A stretch of DNA of 64,000 nucleotides. It comes from CALXXL01 sp964512385. GTDB taxonomy: Bacteria > Verrucomicrobiota > Lentisphaeria > Victivallales > Victivallaceae. Under the pieces are notes generated by a model, which saw only the letters and a list, made by a program, of their open reading frames with translations, was not told the origin of the DNA and ran no database searches. The position numbers were made by a program, and so were the translations under genes. Positions 8,518-18,177 of this stretch are shown here, piece by piece; position 1 is the stretch's first letter, and each line of letters begins with the position of its first letter. The stretch spans positions 1-64,000 of the forward strand of contig CAZEHZ010000001.1 of assembly GCA_964512385.1 (NCBI GenBank), written 5' to 3'.

Positions 8518-9618
8518 ATGGAGAGATTACAGTATAAAAGCCCGGAAAGTTGTCGTTTTGACATTTTGTCATTAGGTGAAGTTATGTTGCGCTTAGACCC
8601 CGGCAACGGCCGGATTCACACCTCCCGCACGTTTAACATCTGGGAGGGCGGCGGCGAATATAACGTAGCTCGTGGAATGCGGCGCTGTTTCAATCTGCGT
8701 GCCGCCGTGGTAACTGCGCTGGCGGACAATCCGGTGGGACGGCTGGTGGAGGACTTTATTCTGCAGGGCGGTGTCGATGCCTCGTTAATCAAGTGGGTAG
8801 CGTATGACGGCGTCGGCCGGACAGTCCGCAACGGTTTAAATTTTACGGAACGTGGCTTTGGCGTCCGTGGCGCACGTGGCTGTTCGGACCGTGGCAACAC
8901 GGCGGTTTCGCAGTTAAAATCCGGCGATATTGACTGGGAATATATTTTTGGTACTTTAGGCGTGCGCCATTTCCATACCGGCGGAATATTTGCGGCGTTG
9001 TCCGCCACCACGCCGCAAGTGGTGCTGGAGGCGTTGAAGACCGCCAAAAAGTATAACACCATCACCAGTTACGACCTGAATTACCGGCCGTCGTTATGGC
9101 AAAGCATCGGCGGCCAGGCCGAAGCCCGTCGGGTAAACCGGGAACTTGCGCCGTATGTGGATGTAATGCTGGGTAATGAAGAGGACTTTACCGCCTGCTT
9201 AGGCTTAAAAGTTGAAGGTGTAGACGCCAATTTGACCAGTCTTCCGGCGGAGTCATTTAAAGCGATGATACTTCAAGCGGTAAAATCGTATCCTAACTTT
9301 AAAGCCGTGGCCACCACTTTGCGCAGTGTAAAATCGGCCACGGTGAACGACTGGGCGGCAATTGCGTATTTAGACGGTGAATTTGCCGAGTCCATTCAGC
9401 GTCCTGGTCTGGAAATATTTGACCGGGTCGGCGGCGGCGACAGTTTTGCCTCCGGCTTCATCTACGGCTTATTGACCAATCAAGGAGTTGAGCGGGCGGT
9501 GAATTACGGTGCCGCCCACGGAGCCTTGGCCATGACCACCCCCGGCGACACCAGCATGGCGACACAGGCGGAAGTAGAAAAACTAATGCTTCAGGGTTCC
9601 GCCCGAGTTGACCGCTAA
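8518..9618 (+). CDS. kdgK: PfkB-family sugar kinase, probable 2-keto-3-deoxygluconate kinase
   Basis: Ribokinase-fold kinase predicted to phosphorylate 2-keto-3-deoxygluconate at O6, feeding the adjacent aldolase. N-terminal DILSLGEVMLRLDP and the GGGEYNVARG region form the sugar-binding face. The ATP/anion-hole motif is DRVGGGDSFASGF near the C-terminus, with the catalytic Asp and the family's usual GAGD reading GGGD. The frame is open from 8446, inside eda, but the ATG at 8518 has AAGGA about 9 nt upstream and gives 366 residues. That is longer than E. coli KdgK (~310), as in a related anaerobe subfamily. The substrate is inferred from pairing with eda. Confidence 0.87.
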   Translation: MERLQYKSPESCRFDILSLGEVMLRLDPGNGRIHTSRTFNIWEGGGEYNVARGMRRCFNLRAAVVTALADNPVGRLVEDFILQGGVDASLIKWVAYDGVGRTVRNGLNFTERGFGVRGARGCSDRGNTAVSQLKSGDIDWEYIFGTLGVRHFHTGGIFAALSATTPQVVLEALKTAKKYNTITSYDLNYRPSLWQSIGGQAEARRVNRELAPYVDVMLGNEEDFTACLGLKVEGVDANLTSLPAESFKAMILQAVKSYPNFKAVATTLRSVKSATVNDWAAIAYLDGEFAESIQRPGLEIFDRVGGGDSFASGFIYGLLTNQGVERAVNYGAAHGALAMTTPGDTSMATQAEVEKLMLQGSARVDR

Positions 9619-9627
9619 ACCGTCGTT

Positions 9628-9708
9628 TAGTCGATAATGCAAAACCGGCTATATTGTTAATTATCAAAAATGTTAAATTTTAAAAATCACCTTTTGCATT
9701 ATAGACTC
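9628..9708. repeat. Dispersed inverted-end repeat, copy A (short)
   Basis: An element of about 81 bp starting 10 bp after the kdgK stop. Its left end AGTCGATAATGCAAAA and its right end (inverse complement AGTCTATAATGCAAAA) match at 15 of 16 bases. The left ~60 bp is nearly identical to copy B at 41516, with only a handful of differences. It has no coding capacity. Confidence 0.8.
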
Positions 9709-9728
9709 TTTTACAGCAGTAAAAAGTA

Positions 9729-9768
9729 ATAACGCCGCATTCAGAAACAACTCTGGATGCGGCGTTAT
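9729..9768. terminator. Strong hairpin between convergent genes
   Basis: Twelve-base perfect arms (ATAACGCCGCAT and its complement) with a further CAGA/TCTG pairing and a 6-nt loop. It lies between kdgK (+) and the lipoprotein gene (-) and could end transcription from both sides, though T-runs are weak. Confidence 0.65.
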
Positions 9769-9783
9769 GTTTAGGCAATAATA

Positions 9784-10308
9784 CTATTTTTCCTGCTTCA
9801 GTTCGGCCATAGCCTGATCAAATTCGTTTTTATTCGCCAACAGTATGGCATGAATAATGACCTCATATTGCGGTTTGGAGGTGGTGGAAAGTTCACCGGT
9901 CTGCCCAAAACTGTTGGTATAAATCGGGTCGCCGCCCACCGAGCGGCTTAACACGCCGGTGTTATACGCATCCGGCGTATCTTCGGTACCATCGGTCAAA
10001 TACACCACGCCGGTCTTCACCTTTTTTATCGACTGCAGTTTAACCGCCTCCGCCCCTTTTTCGCGAGCCAGCTCCTGCAGTTCCTCTTTAATCGCCAAAA
10101 TGTCGGTGCCGTCCGGTGCGGTAACCGTAACCCGCCCCAACAGTTCATAATCGGCGGCATTGTAAGTTTGATTTTCAGTATAAACGGTAACCGGCGCATC
10201 TTCCGGCAACGGTGCCAGACTCTGCCCCACATAATCCACATTTACGCAACCTGAAAAACAGGCGGCGGTCGCCAAAATAACTCCGGCATAAAAACTTTTT
10301 ATACTCAT
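9784..10308 (-). CDS. Lipoprotein of unknown function
   Basis: A 174-residue protein with a lipoprotein signal peptide: positively charged start, hydrophobic stretch, lipobox FSGC with Cys21. The mature part contains YELLGRVTVTAPDGTD and a helical segment EELQELAREKGAEAVKLQSIKK. This resembles small envelope proteins with a domain that raises a conserved 'GA-x-AV' turn after a helix, but I cannot name the family. The ATG overlaps the stop of the CBS-domain gene (ATGA), so it is the last gene of the long minus cluster and is probably made together with that membrane protein. Confidence 0.85.
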   Translation of the reverse strand: MSIKSFYAGVILATAACFSGCVNVDYVGQSLAPLPEDAPVTVYTENQTYNAADYELLGRVTVTAPDGTDILAIKEELQELAREKGAEAVKLQSIKKVKTGVVYLTDGTEDTPDAYNTGVLSRSVGGDPIYTNSFGQTGELSTTSKPQYEVIIHAILLANKNEFDQAMAELKQEK

Positions 10309-11603
10309 AATTTGTCCTCTTGCGGTGTAGCCGCATTCGCCGGAAACGCTCCGGGCACTTTTCTGGCATTAAATTCCAACACCCGTCCACGGCGTACTTT
10401 ACGCACCGTAAACTCCGTATTTTTGTATCTGAAAACATCGCCGACCCGCGGCCAATGCTTAATCATTCTGGTAAACCATACTGACAACGGTTCGGCACGG
10501 CGGGGTAAATCCTGCCGCATCTCTCTGGCCAGCATAGACATAGAGTTTCCGCCGCCGATGACCCAAAATCCGCTGTTCGGTGAATAAAACGTCCTGGGCA
10601 GCGAATCGAACTCATCATCCAGTTCGCCCACCAGCTCTTCCACAATATCCTCCATCGTCACCATCCCCAGAGTTTTACCATCCGGACTGCGCACGATACT
10701 CATATGAATATGTTGAGTAGCAAAGCGTTCCAGCAACGCCGCCGCCGATTCGTCCGGCCGCACAAAGGCGATGGGGCGTAAAATAGAGCTTAACGTTTTA
10801 TTATCACCGCTTTGTTTAACCGCCACCATCTCCTTAAAATTGACATATCCCAAGACGGCATCACGATTACCGTTTTCGCAAACCGGATACCGGGTATGAA
10901 AATCCACATGAGCGGCCTTAATGCACTCCTCCAGCGACTGCCCGCTATTCAGGAACGAGATATTTTCCACCGGCAACATCACTTCGCTGGCTGTCTGTTC
11001 CGACAATAACGGTGCCGCCTTAATAATTCTTTCCTGTCGATGATTAATCAGCTGTTCATTGCGTGCTTCTCCGGCCAACGCCGAAATTTCGTCGGCTGTA
11101 TCCGCCGGTTCTTCTTCCGGCTTCACCTCAAACGGCTTATTCATCAGATAAACAAACTTAATCACCGGCAGCAGTACCAATCCGCCGATATGCAGCGGTC
11201 TGGCCGCAATCAGCATAATACTTTTGCTGAACCGCACCCCCAAATTTTTGGGTAAAATCTCCGTATACTGCACCATAATCAGCGTAAAGGCCAGCGAGAA
11301 TCCCCATAGCCAGTGGTTCCCGAACAACACGGCAAACTGCGCCCCCGCCACCGCCGCGCCAATGGTATGAGCAGCGGTGTTGGAGATCAGGATAACGGCA
11401 AGCGGTCTGGCCACATTATCCTTTAAATCTTTTACCAGCTGACCTAACCGATTGTTGTTCTGTCTAATTTCCGCCAGCTGACTTGGCGTTAAGCTAAGCA
11501 GAGCCGCTTCCAGCAGAGAGCAACAAAATGATATTGTCAACGCAAATACGATACTGCCGATCAGTAATAAATACGGCAGCCAACTTTCCCCGTCTGTGGG
11601 CAT
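10305..11603 (-). CDS. CNNM/CorC-HlyC-like membrane protein with CBS pair
   Basis: A 432-residue protein with the architecture of CNNM/CorB-type divalent cation transporters or regulators. An N-terminal DUF21 membrane region (four hydrophobic segments, residues ~10-165) includes SLTPSQLAEIRQ and ISNTAAHTIGAA. A CBS pair follows at ~200-335, with PVENISFL, TRYPVCENG, and MSIVRSPDGKTLGMVTMEDIVEELVGE. A C-terminal CorC/HlyC domain covers ~345-425. Family members transport or sense Mg2+ or related ions at the inner membrane. Its position at the end of a cluster with a heavy-metal ATPase fits a metal-homeostasis role, but that is inference. The substrate cannot be read from sequence. Confidence 0.87.
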   Translation of the reverse strand: MPTDGESWLPYLLLIGSIVFALTISFCCSLLEAALLSLTPSQLAEIRQNNNRLGQLVKDLKDNVARPLAVILISNTAAHTIGAAVAGAQFAVLFGNHWLWGFSLAFTLIMVQYTEILPKNLGVRFSKSIMLIAARPLHIGGLVLLPVIKFVYLMNKPFEVKPEEEPADTADEISALAGEARNEQLINHRQERIIKAAPLLSEQTASEVMLPVENISFLNSGQSLEECIKAAHVDFHTRYPVCENGNRDAVLGYVNFKEMVAVKQSGDNKTLSSILRPIAFVRPDESAAALLERFATQHIHMSIVRSPDGKTLGMVTMEDIVEELVGELDDEFDSLPRTFYSPNSGFWVIGGGNSMSMLAREMRQDLPRRAEPLSVWFTRMIKHWPRVGDVFRYKNTEFTVRKVRRGRVLEFNARKVPGAFPANAATPQEDKL

Positions 11604-11630
11604 ACGTTAAAAAAATCCTTTCAATTTTCA

Positions 11631-11666
11631 GCTCAAAGCCGTCGTTTTCTTCCGGCGGCCTTGAGC
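11631..11666 (-). terminator. Hairpin between the 558-residue protein gene and the CBS gene
   Basis: Arms GCTCAAAGCCG and CGGCCTTGAGC pair with one mismatch around a 14-nt loop, in the 85-bp gap. On the minus strand an A/T-rich tract with ATTTTTTT follows. It may be a partial terminator inside the operon or a leader structure for the CBS gene. Confidence 0.4.
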
Positions 11667-11688
11667 CATTCACAAAAACATTTACCGT

Positions 11689-13365
11689 TTACTTGTTCAA
11701 TCCCGGCAATTTCCGGCCCCCGCCGGAAGTACCGATTTCGGCGGCTTTAGCGGCTTCATCGGCATCCGCCGCCGCCTTCGCCTTGGCTGCGGCCATCAGC
11801 TTGCGCAACCGTTCCGCCAACTGCGGCGGAGCGTTCTTTAAGAAGCTGTCAATCACGGTATCTCTAATAACTTCCATCGGCGGTAATTCGGCGCCGCGTA
11901 AACGGCGTTGATTATCCTCCTCAAACTTAGCATACATGTAATTGGCGGCATTCTCCAGTTCAGACGCCCGTTTCTGATCGCCTAAAACCCAGTAATGCAA
12001 TGCACAATAGATAGTGCCGACCAGTAAATCGCCCATATCTTTTACGGTGCCGTACTCAACTTTTTCCGCCAGCAAGCCGTCGTACAACTGCTTCAGCGAG
12101 AGCTTGGAATCCGCCATTCCGGGGTCATTTTCCTTCAGTAAATCATACATTTCCTGCGCTCTTTTAGTTTGGCCGTAGTTATACAGCAACACCAAAGCAT
12201 CACGTAAAAAGTAGTTACGGGACTTCAGGAACGAGTCATCATCCGCATTATTTTTATACGCCTCTTCCGACGCTTTCAACGTACGATCCAACACCTCAAA
12301 ATTCGGCACGGCAATAAAATACGTCATATTATCCGGGTCGGTAACCAGCGGTCTTCCACTGCGGAATGATGCCTGTAAAGACAAGGCAATAATATTATCC
12401 AGTTGCCGGCGAGTCTGATTCGGCGGCCGGAACTCCAGTCCTAAGAGCGACCAGTAAATCGCCTGAGATTCCGGAGTTCTCCAGTCTAAATTACCATACT
12501 CCTTATTCATAGCCGCCACCCGGTGCGGATTCAAGCGGAACGCATCCCAAATCCATGCGGCCCGCAGATACAAATCCAACCATTGGTAATCCGCCTCCGG
12601 CAAAGCGTCCAGACTCTCCGGCACGCCGTCGGCTTTTTCATACGCCTGCAGCAAACTTTCATAAGTTTCAAATCCGGCCGCCTGAATTGTTTTCCACACG
12701 CCGCCGTCCACGGGGAAATGCTCAAAAAATCCCCGTTGCTGATTCCATTCCACAATGCGGAAATTCGGCACCACCTTAACCATGCCCGCCCAGTCCGGGT
12801 CTTTCCCGATAATGCGACTGGTTTCAATAAAGAACTTGTTCTTGTAAAACAAGTGGGCATCGTCATGCGTGTTGCCGTATTTCTGAAAATAGATTCGAGC
12901 CAAATCGTAATAGATGGTAACATCTTCCGGATTGTACAGCATTGCCTCGTCCCGAAGCAGTTTGGTACCTTCCTGAATCCACCGCCAGCGATCCTCAAAA
13001 TTGCTGCAGGTAACCGATAAGTTGTAGGCCATTTCCCACCCCAGATATACCGCCGAGCCCGCAAATTGCGGCTGTAACTTGGTAATCCAGCTGGACAACT
13101 GAACCATTTCAAAATAACTGCCCTGCATTTTCAAATCCATCTGGCGCAGCCATAAAATATCGGCCAGAATCCCGCGAAAACTGCCCAGAGCCACGGTAGT
13201 AAACGTAACCCATGCCGGCGCATTTTTAATTTCTCCGGTAAAACGCAGATGATAAGTTTTCACGTCTTCATCCAGCGACTTTTCCAAGCGGCTGATGCCA
13301 AACAGCATAATCAGCGACACTAAAATCAGAGCCGCATAAGTGGCAAGATTTTTTATCTTTATCAT
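11689..13365 (-). CDS. Membrane-anchored protein of unknown function, ABC-cluster partner
   Basis: A 558-residue protein with one N-terminal transmembrane helix (about 8-24) and no cleavage site, so it is anchored with the bulk outside the cytoplasm. The body is helical, with many Trp/Tyr pairs such as WITKLQPQF, YYDLARIYFQKYG and AMYNPEDV-type segments. This hints at TPR-like helical hairpins in the first third. The C-terminal ~35 residues are Ala/Lys/Asp-rich. Its ATG overlaps the permease stop (ATGA), so it is most likely a dedicated partner of the upstream ABC transporter. Exact function unknown. Confidence 0.75.
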   Translation of the reverse strand: MIKIKNLATYAALILVSLIMLFGISRLEKSLDEDVKTYHLRFTGEIKNAPAWVTFTTVALGSFRGILADILWLRQMDLKMQGSYFEMVQLSSWITKLQPQFAGSAVYLGWEMAYNLSVTCSNFEDRWRWIQEGTKLLRDEAMLYNPEDVTIYYDLARIYFQKYGNTHDDAHLFYKNKFFIETSRIIGKDPDWAGMVKVVPNFRIVEWNQQRGFFEHFPVDGGVWKTIQAAGFETYESLLQAYEKADGVPESLDALPEADYQWLDLYLRAAWIWDAFRLNPHRVAAMNKEYGNLDWRTPESQAIYWSLLGLEFRPPNQTRRQLDNIIALSLQASFRSGRPLVTDPDNMTYFIAVPNFEVLDRTLKASEEAYKNNADDDSFLKSRNYFLRDALVLLYNYGQTKRAQEMYDLLKENDPGMADSKLSLKQLYDGLLAEKVEYGTVKDMGDLLVGTIYCALHYWVLGDQKRASELENAANYMYAKFEEDNQRRLRGAELPPMEVIRDTVIDSFLKNAPPQLAERLRKLMAAAKAKAAADADEAAKAAEIGTSGGGRKLPGLNK

Positions 13366-14975
13366 TTTCTAATCACCAGCCCCATTTCACGCCGTTTGTA
13401 CAAGTATATTCCCAGCAGGCATAACGGCAACCCGCGCAGAATAAAGTAGTAAAACAGTAAATTCCAGATACTGGACCATTCCACCATAATACCGTCGGCC
13501 ACCAAGCCGGACATATCGAACTCCTGCAACGGAATAACCAGTAACAACAGAATCCGACCGACCGTAGCCCCGAACTCCGCCTGAGCCATAACAAACGCAT
13601 CGTCCGAAATAATATAATTTTCGGTTGTAATCATGGTGGCAAACACGCCGAACAGCAGATAAGTAATCACAAAGAAAATAGCCGTCGGCATCGATAAAAA
13701 TCCCGCCGCCGCACAGCCTAAGCCGCACAAAAGCAATAATTCCAGCACAATCACCATTACCGACTTCACATAATTCATCGTAAAGCCGCCGTATTCCGCA
13801 TACACTCTCGGCCCGTCCCAAACCTGAAAGAACAAGTCCTCCTGTTGCATGTCATAGTTGATAAACGACAAATACATCGTGCCGGATGAATCCACCGCAT
13901 CCGCCGGCAGTTCAATCTCAATAAAATTGTTGGTACGATAAATTTGCGGAGCCGAGGTCAATGGAATCCAGCTGGACTCCATGGCAATCGTGCCGCCGTT
14001 TTCGCCGCCCTGCGCCACCCGGCCATAAAACCACCATCCCATGGTATCACGTTCCGTGTAGTCAGACACTTTGGTAACAAACATACGGAACCGCAAATAT
14101 AGCGGATGTTCGCCGTCCGCCGGCAACTGCACCAGCTTCCAAATCTTACGGTTAGCGTCGCCAAAACCGGCAACCGACACATCGGAAATCGTTTTAATCC
14201 GCTGTTCCTTTAAGCGTTCCCGCTTGGTGCCGGTACCCCAAGTGATGCCTTTTAACTCGTTATCACGCAGAATATTATTAAACGCTTCCCGAGTCCGTCC
14301 GGCAATAAACTCTTTGGAGTCAATCGGAACTTCGGTGGTTGCACCTTCGGCATTGATAATTTTACCCACCGGGATAAAATTGCGTCTGGCCACCAGCACT
14401 TCATTACGGATACGGGTATCTTCCGCCACGGCCGCTTTCAGGTCTTTAAGCAACACTTTTTTCTCATCCAGCCGTTGCACCCAGCCGTCCCGTTCTCTGG
14501 AATTCGGCATCATATTGACCTTAGCCTCTAACGTCTGCACTTCGCTCTGCACGCGTTCCAGTTCGCCCGGCGGCACCAATTGTGCGTTATAGCGAGCCAT
14601 AACCACGGTATAAACCAGCACGGCCGAAATCATCAGCAGTACAAAATGAATCAGAAAAATTCCGGTCCATTTAGCCAGCCACACCTTAATCCGGCTGACG
14701 GGTTTGGTAATTACCATGTGCAGTTGATAGCCGTCCACATCCTGCGTCATGGTCATGCAACTTGACCATACCGCCGAAAGCGACAGCATCAGCGATACCG
14801 CAAATAAACTGAATTTAAGCGATACCTGAATAAACCCGCGCGCCGTTCCGTCCCCCTCAATCGTGGCCGGAATAAAGATAACGCACAGCACCAATATCGC
14901 CAGCAGCAGCTGGAAGATATGAGACCTGAACGCATTGCGGCAGGTTAATTTTACAATTGCCCAAAAAGATTTCAT
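13362..14975 (-). CDS. ABC-2 type transporter permease
   Basis: Integral membrane subunit of an ABC system (537 residues). TM1 is at about 22-40, TM2 at 55-75 and TM3 at 105-127. A large loop follows (~130-375) with a coiled-coil-like start (ELERVQSEVQTLEAKVN) and a beta-rich part. Three or four more helices lie in 380-525, with a short cytoplasmic tail. The cytoplasmic loop MVITKPVSRIKVWLAKW matches the coupling region of the ABC-2/NatB-like exporter group. It is 14 bp after the ATPase gene and overlaps the downstream anchored protein. Cargo unknown; the big external domain suggests work on an envelope component. Confidence 0.83.
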   Translation of the reverse strand: MKSFWAIVKLTCRNAFRSHIFQLLLAILVLCVIFIPATIEGDGTARGFIQVSLKFSLFAVSLMLSLSAVWSSCMTMTQDVDGYQLHMVITKPVSRIKVWLAKWTGIFLIHFVLLMISAVLVYTVVMARYNAQLVPPGELERVQSEVQTLEAKVNMMPNSRERDGWVQRLDEKKVLLKDLKAAVAEDTRIRNEVLVARRNFIPVGKIINAEGATTEVPIDSKEFIAGRTREAFNNILRDNELKGITWGTGTKRERLKEQRIKTISDVSVAGFGDANRKIWKLVQLPADGEHPLYLRFRMFVTKVSDYTERDTMGWWFYGRVAQGGENGGTIAMESSWIPLTSAPQIYRTNNFIEIELPADAVDSSGTMYLSFINYDMQQEDLFFQVWDGPRVYAEYGGFTMNYVKSVMVIVLELLLLCGLGCAAAGFLSMPTAIFFVITYLLFGVFATMITTENYIISDDAFVMAQAEFGATVGRILLLLVIPLQEFDMSGLVADGIMVEWSSIWNLLFYYFILRGLPLCLLGIYLYKRREMGLVIRK

Positions 14976-14989
14976 ATCGTTAAAATCCT

Positions 14990-16189
14990 TTACTTGTCGT
15001 TTTTGCCGGAGTCATTACCACCTAATAACGAGCCTAACTTTTCATCAGCCTCCGCCACATTTTCGGCAATTTTCGCCGCTTTATCCGGTAGTTGTTCCAT
15101 TGCCGGCTTATCGTCATTAACGCTGGCCAGCACCTTAGCCATCTGAGCCGCCCTGGCATCCTCTTCCGCCTTAATTCTGGCGGCCTCTTCCTTGCGTTTT
15201 TCGGCTTCCACGGTCGGCATATCCGGCTGTACCAGCTGTTCAATCAACGCATCCTTGTCCTTGCTGTCGGCCGACAGATAATTGGCAATTTTGCCGCCGC
15301 CCACCACGCCGGCGGTTTCCACGCTGTCCGCCTTAGCCCGATTGATAACATCTAAGAAGAACTCTTCCAGCGTGCGGCGCGGATGGTCCACCGTAAAGGT
15401 TTCGCCATGTAAATTATGCCGTAAGATATCCAGCACCTTGTTCATGGCTTCTGGCGGCAGAGCCGGTGTGGTAATGCGGTTGGCATCAGACACTTCCAAA
15501 AGTTCATTTAACGCTCCCTGCGCCCGGATTTTACCGCCGTAGAGAATAACAACCCGGTCGCAAACGTCTTCCACATCGCTAAGCAGATGGCTGGTAACGA
15601 TAACGGTTTTACCGCGTTTTTTCAGCATTTTAATCAAGTCTTTAACCTCACGGCACCCTAAGGGGTCAAGTCCGCTGGTCGGTTCGTCTAAAATCAGCAG
15701 TGCGGGGTCATTAATCATGGCCTGCGCCAACCCGATTCGGCGAGCCATACCTTTAGAGAACTCACCCACCCGGCGATTTCTGGCATGAGTCATCCCCACC
15801 ATATCCAGCAACTGTTCGATACGCATTTTGCGTTCAGCAGCCGAAAGATTAAACAGTGAACCGAAGAAGTCCAGCGTTTCTTCCGCCGTAAGATACTTAT
15901 ACAAATACGATTCTTCGGGCAAATAGCCGATTTCCAGCTTAGTTTCCACCGCCTTTGGAGACTTGCCGAACACCGTAATCTGCCCGGCATTCGGATACAG
16001 CAAGCCCAAAATCATCTTAACCGTGGTGGATTTACCCGAACCGTTCGGCCCTAATAAACCAATCACTTCGCCTTCATGCACTTCAAAATCGATATCATTT
16101 ACCGCCTTGGCTTTGGGGCGATTCCAGAAATCCCGGAACACCTTTGTCAGCCCCACGGCCTTCACTACCGGCATCTTCGGTTCTACCAT
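14990..16189 (-). CDS. ABC transporter ATP-binding protein with charged C-terminal tail
   Basis: Nucleotide-binding subunit of the ABC-2 exporter. Walker A is GPNGSGKST (residues ~48-56), signature FSKGMARRIGLAQ, Walker B LLILDEPTSGLDPLG, and the switch His is in TSHLLSDVED. The core ends near residue 240; the remaining ~150 residues are unusual. After a linker they become Ala/Glu/Lys-rich and probably coiled coil (EAEKRKEEAARIKAEEDAR). GAGGTG lies 6 nt before the ATG. It sits 23 bp downstream of the P-type ATPase and directly upstream of its permease. Family certain, cargo unknown. Confidence 0.92.
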   Translation of the reverse strand: MVEPKMPVVKAVGLTKVFRDFWNRPKAKAVNDIDFEVHEGEVIGLLGPNGSGKSTTVKMILGLLYPNAGQITVFGKSPKAVETKLEIGYLPEESYLYKYLTAEETLDFFGSLFNLSAAERKMRIEQLLDMVGMTHARNRRVGEFSKGMARRIGLAQAMINDPALLILDEPTSGLDPLGCREVKDLIKMLKKRGKTVIVTSHLLSDVEDVCDRVVILYGGKIRAQGALNELLEVSDANRITTPALPPEAMNKVLDILRHNLHGETFTVDHPRRTLEEFFLDVINRAKADSVETAGVVGGGKIANYLSADSKDKDALIEQLVQPDMPTVEAEKRKEEAARIKAEEDARAAQMAKVLASVNDDKPAMEQLPDKAAKIAENVAEADEKLGSLLGGNDSGKNDK

Positions 16190-16212
16190 ATTACACCTCT
16201 ATAAAGAATTAA

Positions 16213-18165
16213 TTATTTACCATTTTCCTGAGCGGAGCGTTGTTCGGCCAACGTCAACTCTTCGCCGGTACGCACTAAACGTGCGCTGTTAAAAATCACC
16301 AGAATCGTGCTGAACGTATGCAGTAACGCCGCCCCCACCGGAGTCATCATCCCCAGTAAAGACAACACGGTACCGCCGATTACAATCAATAACCCCAGCA
16401 ATAAATTCTGCGTAATCACCATACGAGATTTTTGCGACAACACCACCAACAGCGGAATACGGCGTAAATCGTTAGTCATTAACGCCACCGACGCACTGTT
16501 AATTGCAATATCGCTACCGATTGCGCCCATGGCAATCCCCAAATCTCCGGCGGCCAAGGCCGGAGCGTCGTTCACGCCGTCGCCGACTACGGCCACCGGC
16601 ATGGATTTTTTCAGTTTTTCCACATAAGCTACTTTGTCTTCCGGCAAACACTCACTGCGGAATTCGTCAATCTGCAAACTTCCGGCAATAGTTTGAGCCA
16701 CGGAGTCCCGGTCGCCGGTAACCATGGCGCAGTGTCGAATACCTAAATCACGCAGTTCCTGCAGCATTTCCGGAGCTTCGGCACGCAATTTATCCTTTAA
16801 GCCCAGCCATCCGATAACTACGCCGTTTGCCGCCACATAAACCACGCTCATGCCGTCAGATTCATTATCTTCATGCGGTGGAACCTCTACATTATTGGCC
16901 TCTAAAAACGCCACACGACCCACCAGGCAAGGAACGCCATCCACTTTGGCAATGACCCCTTTACCGGGAGTTTCGCTGAAATCGGTAACTTCGCCCAACT
17001 GTAATCCGGCCTCGGCGGACAATTTCTGTAATGCCAACGCCGTCGGGTGGTTACTATGACTTTCGGCACTGGCGGCATAGCGTAACAGCTCCGCCGGCTT
17101 AAAATCATTCAGCGGCTGAAGTTTCACCACCGACAAAATACCGTCGGTCAACGTCCCGGTTTTGTCAAACACAAACCCTTTAATCTTGGCCGCCAGCTCC
17201 AAATGGCTGACATTCTTAATAAAGATACCTAAGCGAGCCGCCGCCGCCACCGCCGCCACCACCGCAGTAGGAGTGGCCAACACCACGGCGCACGGGCAGG
17301 CGATAACCAGAATGGTAATCACTCGATTCAAATCATAACCGCTTAATACCCAAGCGATACCGGCCAACATCAATACCGTTGGCGTATAATATCCGGCATA
17401 ACGGTCAATAATCCGCACAATCGGCGTCCGCGACTGTTCGGCCTGCATAATCATATCCTTCACCTTGCCCAGCGTGGTCTGTTCGCCGATACGGGTAACG
17501 GTAAGTTCCACCATCCCGGTAAGGTTCATGGTACCGGCAAACACATCATCGCCCGCCGTTTTATCCAGCGGTAACGACTCCCCGGTAATCGACGCCTGAT
17601 TTACGGTACTGAACCCGCTGATAATCTTGGCGTCCACCGGAAAATTTTCACCCGGTCTAACCCGAATCACATCGCCGACCGACAATTCGGACACATTTTC
17701 GTCCACTTCGCCATTATCCGTCACCTTATGCGCCACCGTCGGCGTCAGCTTAATCAACTCTTCAATTGAGCGTTGTGCGCCGCTGGCGGTTCTGGATTCA
17801 ATGATAATCGTCAGCAGCAGAAAGAACGCCACCACTCCGGCGGTCTGAAAATTCCCGCCGGCGAATGCGGCCAAAATCGCCAGAGCCACCAGTTCGTTCA
17901 TATGCACTTTACCTTCAATCAAGTCGGTAATAGCGGTCATAATAATCGGTGCGGCCAGAATTGCGGCACCGGCAATTGCGCTGCATTCGGCGGCATATCC
18001 CTGCCCCGGCATCCACCATTGTAAAATAAACGAATTCACGGTCAGCAGACCGCCGAACAATGCTAACGAGATTCTACCCATTGCCTGCGGGCGTTCCGCC
18101 TTCGTCTTCGTTTCCGTCGCCTTATTTGGAGCGGCGGCCTGATTTTTTATTGTTGATTCACTCAT
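16213..18165 (-). CDS. Heavy-metal P1B-type ATPase lacking a heavy-metal-associated (HMA) domain
   Basis: Metal-translocating ATPase of the inner membrane (650 residues). Diagnostic motifs: TGES at 194-197 (actuator), CPC at 290-292 in the metal-binding helix, DKTGTLT with phosphorylated Asp334, the His-Pro pair at 373-374, and GDGVNDAPAL in the P domain. There is no N-terminal CxxC HMA domain; the first 30 residues are only Lys/Thr/Ala-rich. CPC is shared by Cu+, Ag+ and Zn2+/Cd2+/Pb2+ pumps. I see nothing that settles the metal, though the general build resembles the Zn/Cd group. AAGGATG precedes the ATG. It lies 12 bp after an SPFH gene, in one operon. Confidence 0.92.
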   Translation of the reverse strand: MSESTIKNQAAAPNKATETKTKAERPQAMGRISLALFGGLLTVNSFILQWWMPGQGYAAECSAIAGAAILAAPIIMTAITDLIEGKVHMNELVALAILAAFAGGNFQTAGVVAFFLLLTIIIESRTASGAQRSIEELIKLTPTVAHKVTDNGEVDENVSELSVGDVIRVRPGENFPVDAKIISGFSTVNQASITGESLPLDKTAGDDVFAGTMNLTGMVELTVTRIGEQTTLGKVKDMIMQAEQSRTPIVRIIDRYAGYYTPTVLMLAGIAWVLSGYDLNRVITILVIACPCAVVLATPTAVVAAVAAAARLGIFIKNVSHLELAAKIKGFVFDKTGTLTDGILSVVKLQPLNDFKPAELLRYAASAESHSNHPTALALQKLSAEAGLQLGEVTDFSETPGKGVIAKVDGVPCLVGRVAFLEANNVEVPPHEDNESDGMSVVYVAANGVVIGWLGLKDKLRAEAPEMLQELRDLGIRHCAMVTGDRDSVAQTIAGSLQIDEFRSECLPEDKVAYVEKLKKSMPVAVVGDGVNDAPALAAGDLGIAMGAIGSDIAINSASVALMTNDLRRIPLLVVLSQKSRMVITQNLLLGLLIVIGGTVLSLLGMMTPVGAALLHTFSTILVIFNSARLVRTGEELTLAEQRSAQENGK

Positions 18166-18177
18166 ATAACTACATCC